From assembly GCA_032622095.1 (NCBI GenBank), contig CP136068.1, positions 164,317,465-164,381,464 on the forward strand: a stretch of DNA of 64,000 bases, written 5' to 3'. This stretch comes from Siphonodentalium dalli. Its lineage: Eukaryota > Mollusca > Scaphopoda > Gadilida > Siphonodentaliidae. Positions 1 to 11,131 of this stretch are shown here, piece after piece (within the stretch, counting starts at the first letter, position 1; each line of letters opens with the position of its first letter). A model generated the notes under the pieces. It was not told where the DNA came from, made no database searches, and saw nothing but the letters and a program-made list of their open reading frames with translations. The translations under genes and the position numbers were made by a program.

Positions 1-298
1 TGCATTGGCCTAACAATTTTTTACAATTTTAATAATTTTTTCTTGTATTCTTTAACAATTTTATAATTTCACCCATACAGAGCCCCAGACAAACATGAGC
101 AGACGACACTCTTCTATATGCTTCTATATATGTGTGGGGCTCCCTGCAGGGTAATGGATGTTTTTTATTTTATGTCCTAAAAATTGTAAGAAACATTTAA
201 AAAAAAAGATAAAAATTGTTAGCCCAATGCATTCTCTTATATATGCGAGGCGACCTATGGTCGACTCGCATATATAAGAGAATGCATTGGCACAGGGT
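1..298. mobile_element. TTAA-family palindromic MITE, cut by left edge
   Basis: The right part (about 222-296) is a near-perfect hairpin in which 'attctcttatatatgcgag' is followed by a short loop and its reverse complement. The left part holds a second inverted pair around 'gagcccc' and 'ggggctc' (about 80-150). The same composite recurs at 11955-12240 and 52070-52310. The outer terminus lies outside the window, so the target duplication is not visible. There is no coding capacity. Confidence 0.75.
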
Positions 299-803
299 AA
301 AAAAAATCCCGACTTACGACTGGATTTGATATGGCGGGTCACATATGTTAGCAAATAAAATTAATTTCAGACGTCAGCCCCTACATGTACCTATTTGATT
401 GACCCCTCCAAAAAACATTTAAAACAGGTACTAATGGCCAAGCTCTAATTTATTGTCATATTATTTTATCTCTGTTAATTAATTGCCAAATGATGAAATC
501 ATTTCCAAATTAGCCAATTTCTTTCAATTACATCTTAATATTCCCTAATATATATCATATACCCTGATATACCACATATTTCCTATTAGATTTTCTGATC
601 AAGGAATAGTGTCTAGTCCACATGGAAATAAACAAATGGATTAGAAATAAATAGCCTTTATTATCCTATCCAATGCCTACAATAATATTCCTTCCATTTG
701 TGTTTTGTTTAATGTTATTGGTACAGTGATAAATGTACATGGCTCTGAATTCATATATAGATATCAGGGAAATCTTTGGAGTGACTTGTACATGAACTGC
801 CAG
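299..803. other. AT-rich stretch, nothing recognised
   Basis: This AT-rich DNA has no repeat structure or coding signal that I can see. It lies 3' of METTL2 exon 4 on the minus strand, so it is probably METTL2 intron. Confidence 0.4.
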
Positions 804-807
804 TTAA

Positions 808-1139
808 CCTTTTCATGATGGGAGTTGCGCTGGTGCATCGTTAAAGATCCTGTGCCAGTGCATTCTCTTATATATGCGAGTCTCCCATATGGAGCCTCGC
901 ATATATAAGAGAATGGACTAGCTTACACAGTCAAGGTAAATATTGTTAGACCAATGTATTCCCTTATATATGTGAGGATCACTATGGAAGACTCGCATAT
1001 ATAAGAGAATGCATTAGCACAAGGTCTTCTCAAAATATCACGATTCTCCAGTCTTTCCAACATTATTATAATCAATAAATTTGAAAAATGATCAAGGAAA
1101 TATAGGTTGATACAAAAATCGGACTTGGCACTGAAAGGG
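808..1139. mobile_element. TTAA-flanked composite MITE
   Basis: The element is bounded by TTAA at 804-807 and 1140-1143. Its left end (ccttttcatgatgggag) matches one MITE subfamily seen at 39174 and 39415. Its right end (cggacttggcactgaaaggg) matches another seen at 38871 and, inverted, at 53133. Two copies of the shared palindrome lie inside (about 858-915 and 947-1020). It looks like a chimera of two related elements. TTAA flanks and CCC-type termini are typical of piggyBac-like elements. Confidence 0.75.
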
Positions 1140-1334
1140 TTAAGTATCAGCATATTATATTCAGAATAAATCTGTCCAATATGTTTTGAAAATATAAATA
1201 AAAAAATATTAAAATTAATTTCCACCCACCTGCCGCAAATTTTCTACCTTTGTTTAATAACGGAAACAAACATATATTTTGCCGAATTTGCAGATTGGAT
1301 ATGGGTGTAGTCTGAGGGGAAATATGGGCAACAG

Positions 1335-1775
1335 AACCCTAAAAGGGGCCCATATATAGGGCCGATATATGTCTGGCTGCAGAACCATAAAAGGGGCCCA
1401 TATATAGGACCGATATAGGTCTGGCTGCAGAACCATAAAAGGGGCCCATATATAGGGACCAATATAGGTATGGCTGCAGAACCCTAAAATGGGCCCATAT
1501 ATAGGGACCGATATAGGTCTGGCTCAAGAACCCTAAAAGGGGCCCATATATAGGGACCGATATAGGTCTGGCTGCAGAACCATAAAAGGGGCCCATATAT
1601 AGGGACCGATATAGGTCTGGCTGCAGAACCCTAAAAGGGGCCCATAGATAGGGACCAATATAGGTATGGCTGCAGAACCCTAAAAGGGGCCCATATATAG
1701 GGACCGATATAGGTCTGGCTCAAGAACCCTAAAAGGGGCCCATATATAGGGACCAATACAAGTCTGGCAGATACT
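1335..1775. repeat. 48-49 bp tandem array, ~9 copies
   Basis: The motif 'ggggcccatatataggg' recurs near 1345, 1393, 1441, 1490, 1539, 1588, 1637, 1686 and 1735. Each unit contains 'ggctgcagaacc' or 'ggctcaagaacc'. Open frames through it are by-products of the repeat. It directly precedes the 66-bp array. Confidence 0.9.
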
Positions 1776-1828
1776 TTGGTTTGTTACTCACTTGTTCGTA
1801 TTGAGAATAGGAAATACTGTATTACCAA

Positions 1829-3057
1829 CACCACACCCAACCTGCATGATAAATATAAATATATTGGTGCGGAGCAATCAGCTGTTGTTAACAACACCAC
1901 ACCCAACCTGCATGATAAATATAAATACATTGGTGTGGAGCAATCAGCTGTTGTTAACAACACCACACCCAACCTGCATGATAAATATAAATACATTGGT
2001 GTGGAGCATTCAGCTGTTGTTAACAACACCACACCCAACCTGCATGGTAAATATAAATACATTGGTGTGGAGCAATCAGCTGTTGTTAACAACACCACAC
2101 CCAACCTGCATGATAAATATAAATGCATTGGTGTGGAGCAATCAGCTGTTGTTAACAACACCACACCCAACCTGCAGGATAAATATAAATGCATTGGTGT
2201 GGAGCAATCAGCTGTTGTTAACAACACCACACCCAACCTGCATGATAAATATAGATACATTGGTGTGGAGCAATCAGCTGTTGTTAACAACACCACACCC
2301 AACCTGCATGATAAATATAAATGCATTGGTGTGGAGCAATCAGCTGTTGTTAACAACACCACACCCAACCTGCATGATAAATATAAATGCATTGGTGTGG
2401 AGCAATCAGCTGTTGTTAACAACACCACACCCAACCTGCATGATAAATATAGATACATTGGTGTGGAGCAATCAGCTGTTGTTAACAACACCACACCCAA
2501 CTTGCATGATAAATATAAATACATTGGTGTGGAGCAATCAGCTGTTGTTAACAACACCACACCCAACCTGCATGATAAATATAAATACATTGGTGTGGAG
2601 CAATCAGCTGTTGTTAACAACACCACACCCAACCTGCATGATAAATATAAATGCATTGGTGTGGAGCAATCAGCTGTTGTTAACAACACCACACCCAACC
2701 TACATGATAAATATAAATGCATTGGTGTGGAACAATCAGCTGTTGTTAACAACACCACACCCAACCTGCATGATAAATATAAATACATTGGTGTGGAGCA
2801 ATCAGCTGTTGTTAACAACACCACACCCAACCTGCATGATAAATATAAATGCATTGGTGTGGAGCAATCAGCTGTTGTTAACAACACCACACCCAACCTG
2901 CATGATAAATATAAATACATTGGTGTGGAGCAATCAGCTGTTGTTAACAACACCACACCCAACCTGCATGATAAATATAAATACATTGGTGTGGAGCAAT
3001 CAGCTGTTGTTAACAACACCACACCCAACCTGCATGATAAATATAAATACAGTGATG
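1829..3057. repeat. 66-bp tandem array, 18 full copies plus one partial
   Basis: The unit runs from 'aacaccacacccaacctgc' to 'atcagctgttgtt'. Each unit contains the palindrome gttgttaacaac and a short inverted pair (ccacacccaa / ttggtgtgg). Copies differ mainly by tac/tgc and aga/aaa changes. Because 66 is divisible by three and the unit lacks stops in several frames, long open frames exist on both strands. I see no start context, splice signal or known domain, so I treat it as a satellite and not a gene. Confidence 0.92.
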
Positions 3058-3106
3058 GCGTGATAAAGCAGCGAGTGTGCCTGTCATTGTGTGGGACTTT
3101 AATGGC

Positions 3107-3507
3107 CAAACCTGAGTTTAGTGTGTCTGTCAATTGCAGAATGAGGACCCCAGAGGGTGAATTTAGTGACGCTATCCTGCATGGCCTCATTTTGCTTAGG
3201 CTTCATCTTCTGGGAAGTATCTATAGTCTCAAATTGTATTTAGTTACTTTTTCCCTTCTGTTCAGTTTCTATGTGTCCTAATTTTCTGAAAATAAAATGC
3301 ATAATCAAGGTGGCTAATGGGTGAACATCACCAACTTCAACTAGGTAATTAAATCTGATCCTAGATCTACCATAGCATTTGAGGCCTAAGCAGAATGAGG
3401 TTCCCAGAGGGTGAATTTGGTGACACCAGCCAGCGGGACAGCATTACTAAATTCACCCCGCTGGGGACCTCATTCTGCAAATGACAGCCACACTATTTGC
3501 AGGCTTG
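3107..3507. mobile_element. hAT-like MITE with CAAGCCTG-type ends
   Basis: The termini are 'caaacctgagtttagtgtgt' on the left and the inverted 'cactatttgcaggcttg' on the right. Two hairpin arms inside carry 'gaggtccccagagggtgaat' and its complement. The full copy at 42306-42750 has an 8-bp target duplication, which supports a hAT-type origin. A sequence like 'gataaagcag' occurs at 3062 and again just after the right end at about 3510; whether this is a target duplication is unclear. Confidence 0.75.
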
Positions 3508-3519
3508 GATAAAGCAGTT

Positions 3520-3700
3520 ATTAAAATGAGGTCCCCAGAGAGGGCTAGATGACCAAATTCACCCTCTTAGAACCTCATTCTGCATGGCCTCATCTGCTAT
3601 GGGAGACATAGATTGAGTTTCCCAAATGGTGAATATTGTGATGTACACCCAATGGGAACCTCGATTATGCAATGTGTCATCTGCCAAGTATATGTAAAAA
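3520..3700. mobile_element. Older fragment of the CAAGCCTG MITE family
   Basis: The arms 'atgaggtccccagag' and 'aacctcattctgcatggcct' and a later diverged arm (gagtttcccaaatggtgaat) match the neighbouring MITE with decay. No clear target duplication is visible. Confidence 0.6.
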
Positions 3701-4138
3701 TAAAAATTCATCAATTAATACCTTCATTTGACATAAACTCTCTTGATACATGCAGTGACTGTATTCGGTAGACTCATTCGCATTCATTTATCTATGAAAA
3801 TTTATCCCCAACGAAAGGAGTACAATTTTTATACCATAATTGCCTATGCTATTGTGTGTATAAAGCCTATTTTGTAAATTTCATTTTTACACCCTGCTGT
3901 GGGTATAAATATCTACTGTGTGTAAATTTTCAAACGTCATTCATGTGTTAAATGTTTATATCCACAGTAGAACTACATCGTAGTTAGCAAAATAGTCCTT
4001 CTGTTACATTCATCTAAAAATTGGATGTTATGATATCAATTAAATATGAGGAAGATTGCCTGTATTTCAAACATAGCTTGCTAGTGTTATATGTGTAACA
4101 GAACGAGAGAGAGAAGTGCGGGAGTTGCACTGAAAGTT
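3701..4138. other. Unassigned AT-rich sequence
   Basis: No repeat family or coding signal was recognised. It probably belongs to a METTL2 intron. Confidence 0.35.
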
Positions 4139-4192
4139 GGTAGCACCCGGAATCCCAACCGAGCTCAATGTTGCTTAACTTCGGTGATCACA
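4139..4192 (-). pseudogene. 5S rRNA-derived fragment with internal deletion
   Basis: Read on the minus strand, 'gatcaccgaagttaagcaac' followed by 'attgagctcggtt' matches the middle of metazoan 5S rRNA, the internal promoter region. It then jumps to 'ggattccgggtgct', which resembles the 5S 3' end. About 25 bases around the usual 'tagtacttggatgggtgac' are missing. It is too short and too deleted to be functional. It could be a 5S pseudogene or the head of a 5S-derived SINE. Confidence 0.65.
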
Positions 4193-4340
4193 CAAAGCAT
4201 CTAACGACAGTGACAAAGAGATCTAGAGCTCTCGAGCAGAGAAGTCATCGGCCTTCTATAGTTACAACTACATATGAACTAGGAAACATGAATGGGAATA
4301 TCAAGTGACTGATGGCTTAGAAACAGGCTGATATGACATA

Positions 4341-4415
4341 TGTACATCACGAGTAGTGATACATACTCTTTGGTCATGACGACCTAAAAGTATGTATCAC
4401 TACTCGTGATGTACA
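4341..4415. repeat. Perfect inverted repeat, 27-bp arms
   Basis: The arms at 4341-4367 and 4389-4415 are exact reverse complements around a 21-bp loop. This is an isolated perfect hairpin with no flanking duplication that I can identify. Confidence 0.85.
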
Positions 4416-4525
4416 ATCCTTATATTGTCGTCTTTGTGCCTCTCGGTGAGGATACACATTAAAACTAAACAGCAGAGTAGTTGAATTCGCTAAACAAATA
4501 AAAAATAATAATTATGGCATACATA

Positions 4526-4612
4526 AAATACACCCATAGTAGCCGCGAGGCGAGAGTACAAAATGTTCACCACTCATGGTATTTGGTAGTCACGGCTGCT
4601 ATGTGTGTATTC
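4526..4612. repeat. Imperfect hairpin
   Basis: 'aatacacccatagtagccg' on the left pairs imperfectly with 'cggctgctatgtgtgtatt' on the right. It is a possible small MITE. Confidence 0.5.
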
Positions 4613-5033
4613 TATATATAAAACAGAAGGATATGACTGAAACTCCTTCCTGTTCACACAAAGTGTGGTCAGTGTTTGGATGCTGATAATGTGATGTGGA
4701 TTTTTTTTTTCAGAATATGGTTTCCAAGCACTCTCAGGGTACGATTGTCACATAAGATTCAAGTGGAATTCTCTGGGGTTTTTGAATTATTTGAATTTTC
4801 GGTATTACATGTATGTCTTTAACTGCAGAAAACATAACTCATAGTATTTATACCTATTGATAAAGACATTTATAAACTCAAGTAAACTTATTCTGATGGC
4901 AATAATTATATGACCAGAAATGCATGACGTAGCCAAGTTCAATTCTGATGACAATATGACCAGAAATGTTCAAGTTCAAAGTTGAAAGTAGGAAGGAACT
5001 GCATTGATGAAATATTAGATTAACCCTTCCATG

Positions 5034-5200
5034 ACTGGAGCTTCCTGAAATTTTGCGAAAACCCTGTGCCAATGCATCCTCTAAGGGGGCCTTGCATATA
5101 GAAGAGAATACTTTGGCCAAACAATATTTGCCTTGACCTTGTAAGCCACTGCATTCTCTGATATATGGCACATGATCTTTCATACTGCACCAATGCCTCG
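5034..5200. mobile_element. Truncated TTAA MITE
   Basis: TTAA at 5030-5033 is followed by 'cccttccatgactggagc', the terminus seen inverted at 39654 (gctccagtcatggaaggg). The inner palindrome is degraded and no second terminus is visible. Confidence 0.65.
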
Positions 5201-5239
5201 CAAGAATAATACTATATAAGACCAGCCCTGGGAATTAAG

Positions 5240-5680
5240 GAAAATTTGCCTAGGCAATATTTTTGCCTAGGTGAAAGAAATCGGCCTAGGCAAAAACAGA
5301 TTTTACCTAGGCAATTTTGCAACAATATTGCCATCTCAAATCAATATGATTCAATAATAACCTGAAATGCTTAGTTATTTTGGAGAACATTTCCAGGCCA
5401 CTACTCATCATATATATATATATATATATATTATATACATTCCACAAATCATCTCCAAAACTAGTGCCCTTATGGGTAGCTAGTTAATGGCCCAGTGCCA
5501 TGGAAACATTTTTAGGACAATATATGTAAAGAGTGATTTAAGGAAGTCAGTTTGGCTAAAGAGGTGCTATTTCTGATAGACACAAATCAATTTTAGTAAC
5601 CCAATGAACTTGTTTTACCTAGGCAATATAATTGCCTAGGCAAACTGATTTTGCCTCAGCTTTTACCTAGGCATTGCCTA
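5240..5680. repeat. Repeat with CCTAGGCAA palindromes
   Basis: Clusters of 'ttgcctaggcaa'-type motifs occur at 5248-5315 and 5610-5675 and flank a unique middle containing an (AT)n run near 5407-5430. The two clusters are roughly inverted, as in a foldback element. No clear target duplication is visible. Confidence 0.55.
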
Positions 5681-5887
5681 TTGCTGTAAGACCCATAGCT
5701 TGTGATTAAGATAATTAACTCACCTTTATATCGGAGCATCATCTCTCCTGCAATCACCAATTACTCATTTAAGAAAAGAACTTAGTTATGGACCAGATCT
5801 AGAGACACCACTTTAAATCACTCACATGTTTTTTTGTACATACGTTGATTATATAATCAGGCCTTAATCACCAAATCTGCGCCAGGG

Positions 5888-6018
5888 GATGTCAGCAAGA
5901 CAGTCCTCGAGATGATGTCATCCCCTGGTGATATAATGTTATACTCTTCTTGTATTGTAATTGTTATAAACATAAGTATTCATTATATCACCAATAAACA
6001 ATCAATCAATCAATCAGC
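5888..6018. repeat. Hairpin followed by (AATC)n tail
   Basis: 'gccaggggatg' near 5892 pairs with 'catcccctggtg' near 5918. About 75 bases later comes 'aataaacaatcaatcaatca', a short tetranucleotide run near 5993. The combination resembles a retroposed repeat tail, but no family was recognised. Confidence 0.45.
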
Positions 6019-6074
6019 TATCGTAATGAAAGGGTTTAATTCTACGGGAGAGAAAATTTCATATTTCAACAAAC

Positions 6075-6256
6075 CTCAAGAATTCTGAAAGCATCGTCTT
6101 CTTTTACCTCACCGCATTCATCTTGTTGAGACTGAGAATGTGGCTCTCCACTACATGCATCCTCGGTGTCGTCATGACAACCATCAGATATAGAACCAGT
6201 GTCTGTTTTTGTCTTGATGACTGGCTCCTTACCATCCTCATTAGGGATGTTGATAT
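6075..6256 (-). CDS. METTL2: METTL2/8-like tRNA m3C methyltransferase, exon 4
   Basis: This 182-bp exon encodes an acidic linker rich in D, E, S and Q. It ends DDAFRILE, which matches the family's '(A)TYRILEVGCGVGN' at the start of SAM-binding motif I. The donor is CTTGAG|gtttgt at 6075/6074, phase 0, so the next exon should begin with V-G-C-G. The acceptor is ttacaacag|ATATC at 6256, and the first two bases complete an Asp codon from exon 3. METTL2/8 enzymes transfer a methyl group from SAM to N3 of cytidine 32 in certain tRNAs. The catalytic remainder is not found in the 6 kb to the left and must lie outside. The identity is clear from exons 1-3; METTL2 versus METTL8 cannot be settled because invertebrates usually have one ancestral form. 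Confidence 0.85.
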
Positions 6257-6325
6257 CTGTTGTAAGATATAGATATCCTAGAGGCTGGGAATACCACAAA
6301 ATACAGGGTAAACCTGTCTCTGGTA

Positions 6326-6445
6326 CCATGGACAAAGGGTGATTTATACCTAACGTAGGAAATTCCAAAGCGTCACATGGACAAAGGTGGGATTTATACC
6401 TACCTGTAGGTACACATTCCAAAGCGTTACATGGACACTTTAGCA
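6326..6445. repeat. Short tandem duplication upstream of METTL2 exon 4
   Basis: 'catggacaaagg..gatttatacctac' and 'attccaaagcg.cacatggac' occur twice in a row with a period of about 55-60 bp. It is intronic. Confidence 0.6.
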
Positions 6446-6699
6446 GTCAACTAAATGGAAAGTAGAAGGGCAGTAAGTATCAAGTTTTTGTAATTTGGAA
6501 TATAACGTCCATGTATCAATTTTAAGCATGTCAATTTCGAAAACTTATTTTATACTCAAGTCTACAAAAATAATTGTTCAAGGTATTAAATAATTAAAAA
6601 ATTTCATCGTCCACATGATATCGACTTTTCTGTGAGAATTGATATGTTTGAACCACACAACTTCTATTCCACCCTGGACTATTATTAATTTTATCTTAA

Positions 6700-6960
6700 A
6701 TTTCCACCCTGCACTTAAATTCCACCCTGCACTTCTATTTGGCACACAAGAGTATGGAACCAAATAGTATAGTACCAAATAATAGTACAGTACCAAACAA
6801 TAGTCCTTACCAAATAATAGTACAGTACCAAACAATAGTCCTTACCAAATAATAGTACAGTATCAAATAATAGTAGAGGGTGGAAACTTTCCTCAAATTG
6901 ATTAACAGTACGGTAGAGGCTGGATGATTTCCCCAGAATCATTGCCAGATGTACAAACTC
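6700..6960. mobile_element. Fragment of TA-flanked MITE family (CTCTTG ends)
   Basis: On the minus strand the end 'ctcttgtgtgccaaatagaa', flanked by TA, matches the termini of the complete copies at 19604-20038 and 37530-37915. 'Ccaccctgcact' motifs are shared with them. The region to the right is a short tandem of 'taccaaataatagtacagta'. Confidence 0.55.
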
Positions 6961-7249
6961 AAAAGTTATAATATAAATCCTGTTTTATGATTTATCTATT
7001 ACTCATAGAAGAAAGGCATGTGCACTCTATTACTGTTAGTGTCACCCTGTTACGAGTGAGAAAGAGGATTTGACAAGATGTTTGGTAGAAAATACTTAGT
7101 AGTGCATCTGAGGTGATCTGATGACATGTCGAGAGCAAAATTAAATAAACAAACAGACCCAAATAAGGACCATACATATAGGGTGGAGTTTTTACAGAAA
7201 ATTAATAATCATGCATGATTATTTGGAGGACACAGTGATGGTGTGTTAA

Positions 7250-7348
7250 CCTTATGCGAGGCTCCCTATGGGAGACTCGCATATATAAGAAAATGCATTG
7301 GCACAGGATCTTTAATGCTGCACCAGCGCATCTCCAGTCATGAATGCG
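7250..7348. mobile_element. Small TTAA MITE next to METTL2 exon 3 donor
   Basis: The element is flanked by TTAA at 7246-7249 and 7349-7352. It carries half of the shared palindrome ('ctcgcatatataagaaaatg') and the terminus 'gcaccagcgcatctccagtcatg'. On the minus strand its target site begins at intron position +10 of the proposed exon 3 donor. Confidence 0.75.
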
Positions 7349-7361
7349 TTAAACAACGAAC

Positions 7362-7622
7362 CGTTGACTTCATCATTAAGGAGGCTGATATTGCTTGCAT
7401 GGTTAGCTATTTCACCGATTTTGTCTCCATCACCCCCATCACCTGGAACCTCTGCAAGTAGCTCGCGGCCATCACTTTCACTTGGTGTCTCCGCATGTAG
7501 CTTGCATCGTCCAAGAAGCTCTGGAAACTCTGTGAACAACCAATGACGATCCTTGAAGAATCTGTTTTGATGCTGTTTGTAGAAATCATCCCAGAATTCA
7601 TCTGCATTCTCTTCATACTCAA
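7362..7622 (-). CDS. METTL2: METTL2/8-like tRNA m3C methyltransferase, exon 3
   Basis: The exon begins after ctttttag at 7623 and encodes [16 protein letters not shown] and then [15 protein letters not shown]. This is the most conserved N-terminal segment of METTL2/8 proteins (human: ..[27 protein letters not shown]). It continues as an acidic, Gly/Asp-rich linker. The first two bases complete a Val codon with the G left by exon 2. The 3' end is less certain. The donor AACG|gttcgt at 7362/7361 leaves phase 1, as exon 4 requires, but CCAG|gtgatg near 7447 is also phase 1. Reading on past 7362 enters the MITE and stops. Confidence 0.85.
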
Positions 7623-8930
7623 CTAAAAAGAGATGTTATATAAGGCGGCCCGCCAAATGACCAGAAGTTATATCTCGTTTATTATCACGCGAGATACCTC
7701 TCTTCAACATCCGACTTACCATATTTTCCCAACAATCTCGAGACTCCAATTCAGTTGACATGAACATCAACCAGGGTTTCCGCCAGGCCGACTGCGGGTC
7801 CGTCCCACGGACCCATTCCCCTCGCAGGCGATCTGATTGATTCATACATGTACCAAAAGTCAGTAGCAATATGTCGTAAAAAAAATCAGGCTGCAACGGG
7901 AGTTCGGGGGTTAAACAGAATACTGGTGAAAAAGCGGGTCAAATAGCGACATTAGATACAGCGTAACACATGTTGCGGTAACTTCAAAGAATGCCGGACT
8001 GTTGAATGTGGATATTTTTGTGCACGGAATTCCATGGATGAAACTGCTCAGACTCGAAGACCCCGTGCTATCGTACGATTACATAATTCGATCAAAGAAC
8101 ACCCAGTTGCTGAGTCGGGACATTTTTATGCACGTGATTTTCGTGGATGAAACTAATCATTGTTATCCTCCTCCCTATTTTCCACCCTTCTGATAGGCCC
8201 ATGCCGGGCGACAAATAACGCTGTCGCCCGCTGGTAATTTGCATATATTTAGTGAACACTAATATTCGAACTCAGTTTAAGTTGATACTTTTATCGGACA
8301 AGCGTTATTATTTACTTTTTACATCGAAATATCTCGGTGATTCAATTTGTTCATGTCGACATTATGATGCAAGATTGATAGAGGGGATCCCTTAAGATTG
8401 GTTGGTTATACAAATGTTTGCTGGTAGACAACGTAATGCATACGTTTTTCGTGAATGAATGGTACTGTACGCTTATCCTCCGCGATCTCTGCAATGTGAT
8501 CATAGAAGTATTTTATATGAGGATAGCTATGAGCACTGACACATATGAATGTACATTAATGAAATTGACAACTTCCCAATACCTTTCCGGGAAGAGCGTT
8601 ATGTAATGGACATCGCGAGTAAATTGCACGCACAAGACGACATTGCCACATTACACAAGACGAGAACATACATACAGGTATATGGCTTATTGGTTTACAT
8701 TGCATGGACCGATATTGACGATTAACAACCAAAATGATCGTAAATAAACTTGGGTTATCAAACACTTAATGGTTTGACTATCGCTTAATATGGAACAGAA
8801 ATCCTATGGGACGATAAGTAGTTACTGAAAATATACATAATCGGGAAAGAAAGCACTCGTGACTCAGTGCAACATCATGCGTGTTGATGGCAAGGGTGTT
8901 TTCTGTGGTATAATCGGATAACAAAACAGT
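7623..8930. other. METTL2 intron 2, left part
   Basis: No coding signal was recognised. Two loosely similar segments (gtgcacggaattccatggatgaaac near 8020 and atgcacgtgattttcgtggatgaaac near 8128) suggest an old duplication. The rest is unassigned. Confidence 0.4.
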
Positions 8931-9048
8931 TGTCGCCCTTCGTCTCGGGACACATTGAGATTTGTCACCCGCTTCGCTCCTCGGGAGACATTCCGTTCTC
9001 GAGTGGGTGACAAATCTCAATGTCTCCCTCGACAACGGGCGACAACTG
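8931..9048. repeat. Long hairpin with GTTGTCGCCC ends
   Basis: 'acagttgtcgccc' at the left and 'gggcgacaactgt' at the right are inverted. Inner arms 'cattgagatttgtcaccc' and 'gggtgacaaatctcaatg' are also exact complements. It is probably a foldback MITE. Confidence 0.75.
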
Positions 9049-9474
9049 TATAATGTTGATCATTTATCTTATTGCTGTATTATCATTTGTTTTGAGTTCG
9101 ATGTAAGTGAAGTTCCTGAAAAATACATGTGATTCTCTACGTGTGTTGATTATTATGCGTATATTTCCATGCATACTCAACAAAATCCCAAAGTGATTTA
9201 TTTCACAATAATACGGAACCTGTCCCAAATCAGTCTTTATAGCGGGAATTCATAGTGACAACACCATTCATTTGAGCCGTATTACATGCATGGAGAATAA
9301 ACACGAACACATCCCCCCAAATATGGAGATATAAAAGTCAAAGTACGGTCAATAATAGTTTCGTTGTCCCGCCTGGGTCCCCAAGCACAATCAACGACGC
9401 ACATGTTCACATTTCCCGCTAAAACTCAATTATATTTTATAACACGTTGGCTACAACTCTGTTCTATAGCTGCG

Positions 9475-10110
9475 GTCGTCAACTGTTGTTGGACTATAAT
9501 ACAGACTATTGAACAAGCAGCGATGTATATATCTCATTTACGTCCATGGAACAAGCTACGCATTCCGAATGAAAGATTTCGCTACCATTCGTATTTCGCC
9601 GCTATAGATATCTCTTGCAGACAGACCATGCAGTATGACGTCACAAGGCACAAATAATTTTAAGATTGACAGAATATATAATCCTGACGCTACTTGAAAG
9701 TCTAAGAAATACTTTATTCAATTCTCCTTGCTAGGTATTATTGGTCGATGCGTAGATGCTTTTTAGTGTTTAGATTCATTATACCTGTTGGAATCTTATT
9801 GTAGGTTATAAATTTGTACACACTGTAACTCGTAGCTCGTTCATTTATATGGTCTTCAATCAGACGACAGTCTTAAGTATACGTAATTACATGACTAATT
9901 ATTTGGATACCATCAACATAATTAATGCACCCACGGAAATGATCGACTTGCATAATATACGTAGCTTTGGATTGCTTTGTGGGACACTCATGCGCAGAAA
10001 TGGCTACTTTTCAGTGTCAAATAACAAAATTTTCACAACCATGGTCGTCCCGTCGCGTTATGTGTTTTCCCCAATATGGACTCATTAATTTCCCCCTGGC
10101 GGAAACCCCT
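9475..10110 (+). repeat. Dispersed ~630-bp repeat, copy A
   Basis: This sequence reappears inverted at 38142-38765. Shared blocks include 'cgtagctttggattgctttg', 'tgggacactcatg' and 'ctccttgctaggtatta'. There are several small indels and roughly 10-15 percent mismatch by eye. No reading frame is conserved between copies, so it looks like part of an unidentified transposable element. Confidence 0.85.
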
Positions 10111-10383
10111 GCATGATCAACTCACACCCAGTGTCATGGCTGGGGTATGTACATTTCACGACAGCACAATTCACATGCGCTACAAATAATAGTTAAATTA
10201 CATGTACATGTATATATATAGACTATAGTGTTAAAGTTTAATTCAGTTAGTGTTCAAATTATATTAAATTTAAATATTCTTGGATATTTCTCTCTCTTAA
10301 TCTGCTTCATTATTTCCATTGGCATGGAAATTGAATCCGCGATTTAGTCAAATGCATATTCTGTGGTAATAATAGTAATAACA

Positions 10384-10670
10384 TGATTTATTAACGGCCC
10401 TCTGGAACGATTAACAGCCCTTGTCTCGGGTCGCTAATAGGCCCTTGGGCTGTTAATCATTACTGCTGGGCTGTTAATATACCAATAACTTGATTTTGGA
10501 GGGCGTTATGGTCTATTAACGGTCCTCCAGAAATGATTAACAGCCCGAGGGGTTCATTAAAGGCCCGAGACGAAGGTCGAGGGCTTTAATGGCCCGAGGG
10601 CTGTTAATCATTTCTTGAGGGCCGTTAATAAACCTAACGCCCGACAAAATCAAGTTATTACTATTATTAC
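10384..10670. repeat. Palindromic element rich in GGGCTGTTAAT motifs
   Basis: Repeated 'attaacagccc' and 'gggctgttaat' arms alternate with 'gcccgagacgaag'. The ends pair as 'ataacttgattttggagggcg' versus 'cgcccgacaaaatcaagttat'. A related fragment lies at 11225-11340. Confidence 0.7.
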
Positions 10671-11007
10671 CAACTTTCTGAAATGAAACCCAACTAGAAC
10701 ATAGATGAGTGAGTAAGCAGCAATAATGTTATGTCAACTGAAATAATAACTATTTTAATAATTAGCAAAAGAGAGGCCAGTTCATCAGGAGAAATTTGGA
10801 AGAAATCACATTGCTTATTCCTGTTTGCAAGCCATTCTGAGAATTTTTCTCACTCCCCACTGGGTTGATTTTGTTGTCGATGCTGGTTTTGAACTGTTTT
10901 CAAGAGAATTTAAGGACTCCTCGTCTAGTTCTCTTGATCGAGAATTTTTTTCGAACAATCACACAAAATGTAAACAATTCAAACCATGTGTCGTCTGTTT
11001 GTTGTCA

Positions 11008-11131
11008 AACCGGAAGCGGGCCATTAATATCGTTAACGCATAACTTCCGGTTTGATGCCGGATGTTAAAACCGGAAGCAGGCCATTAATATCGTTAACAC
11101 ATAACTTCCGGTTTGATGCCGGGCGTTATGG
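11008..11131. repeat. 62-bp duplicated palindrome
   Basis: Two consecutive units each begin 'aaaccggaagc' and end 'cttccggtttgatgccgg', so each unit is itself an inverted repeat. Confidence 0.75.

Noticed and set aside
1776-3281. 501- and 468-codon open frames over the 66-bp array
   Set aside because: They exist because the unit length is divisible by three and lacks stops; there is no domain, no splice context, and frames are open on both strands.
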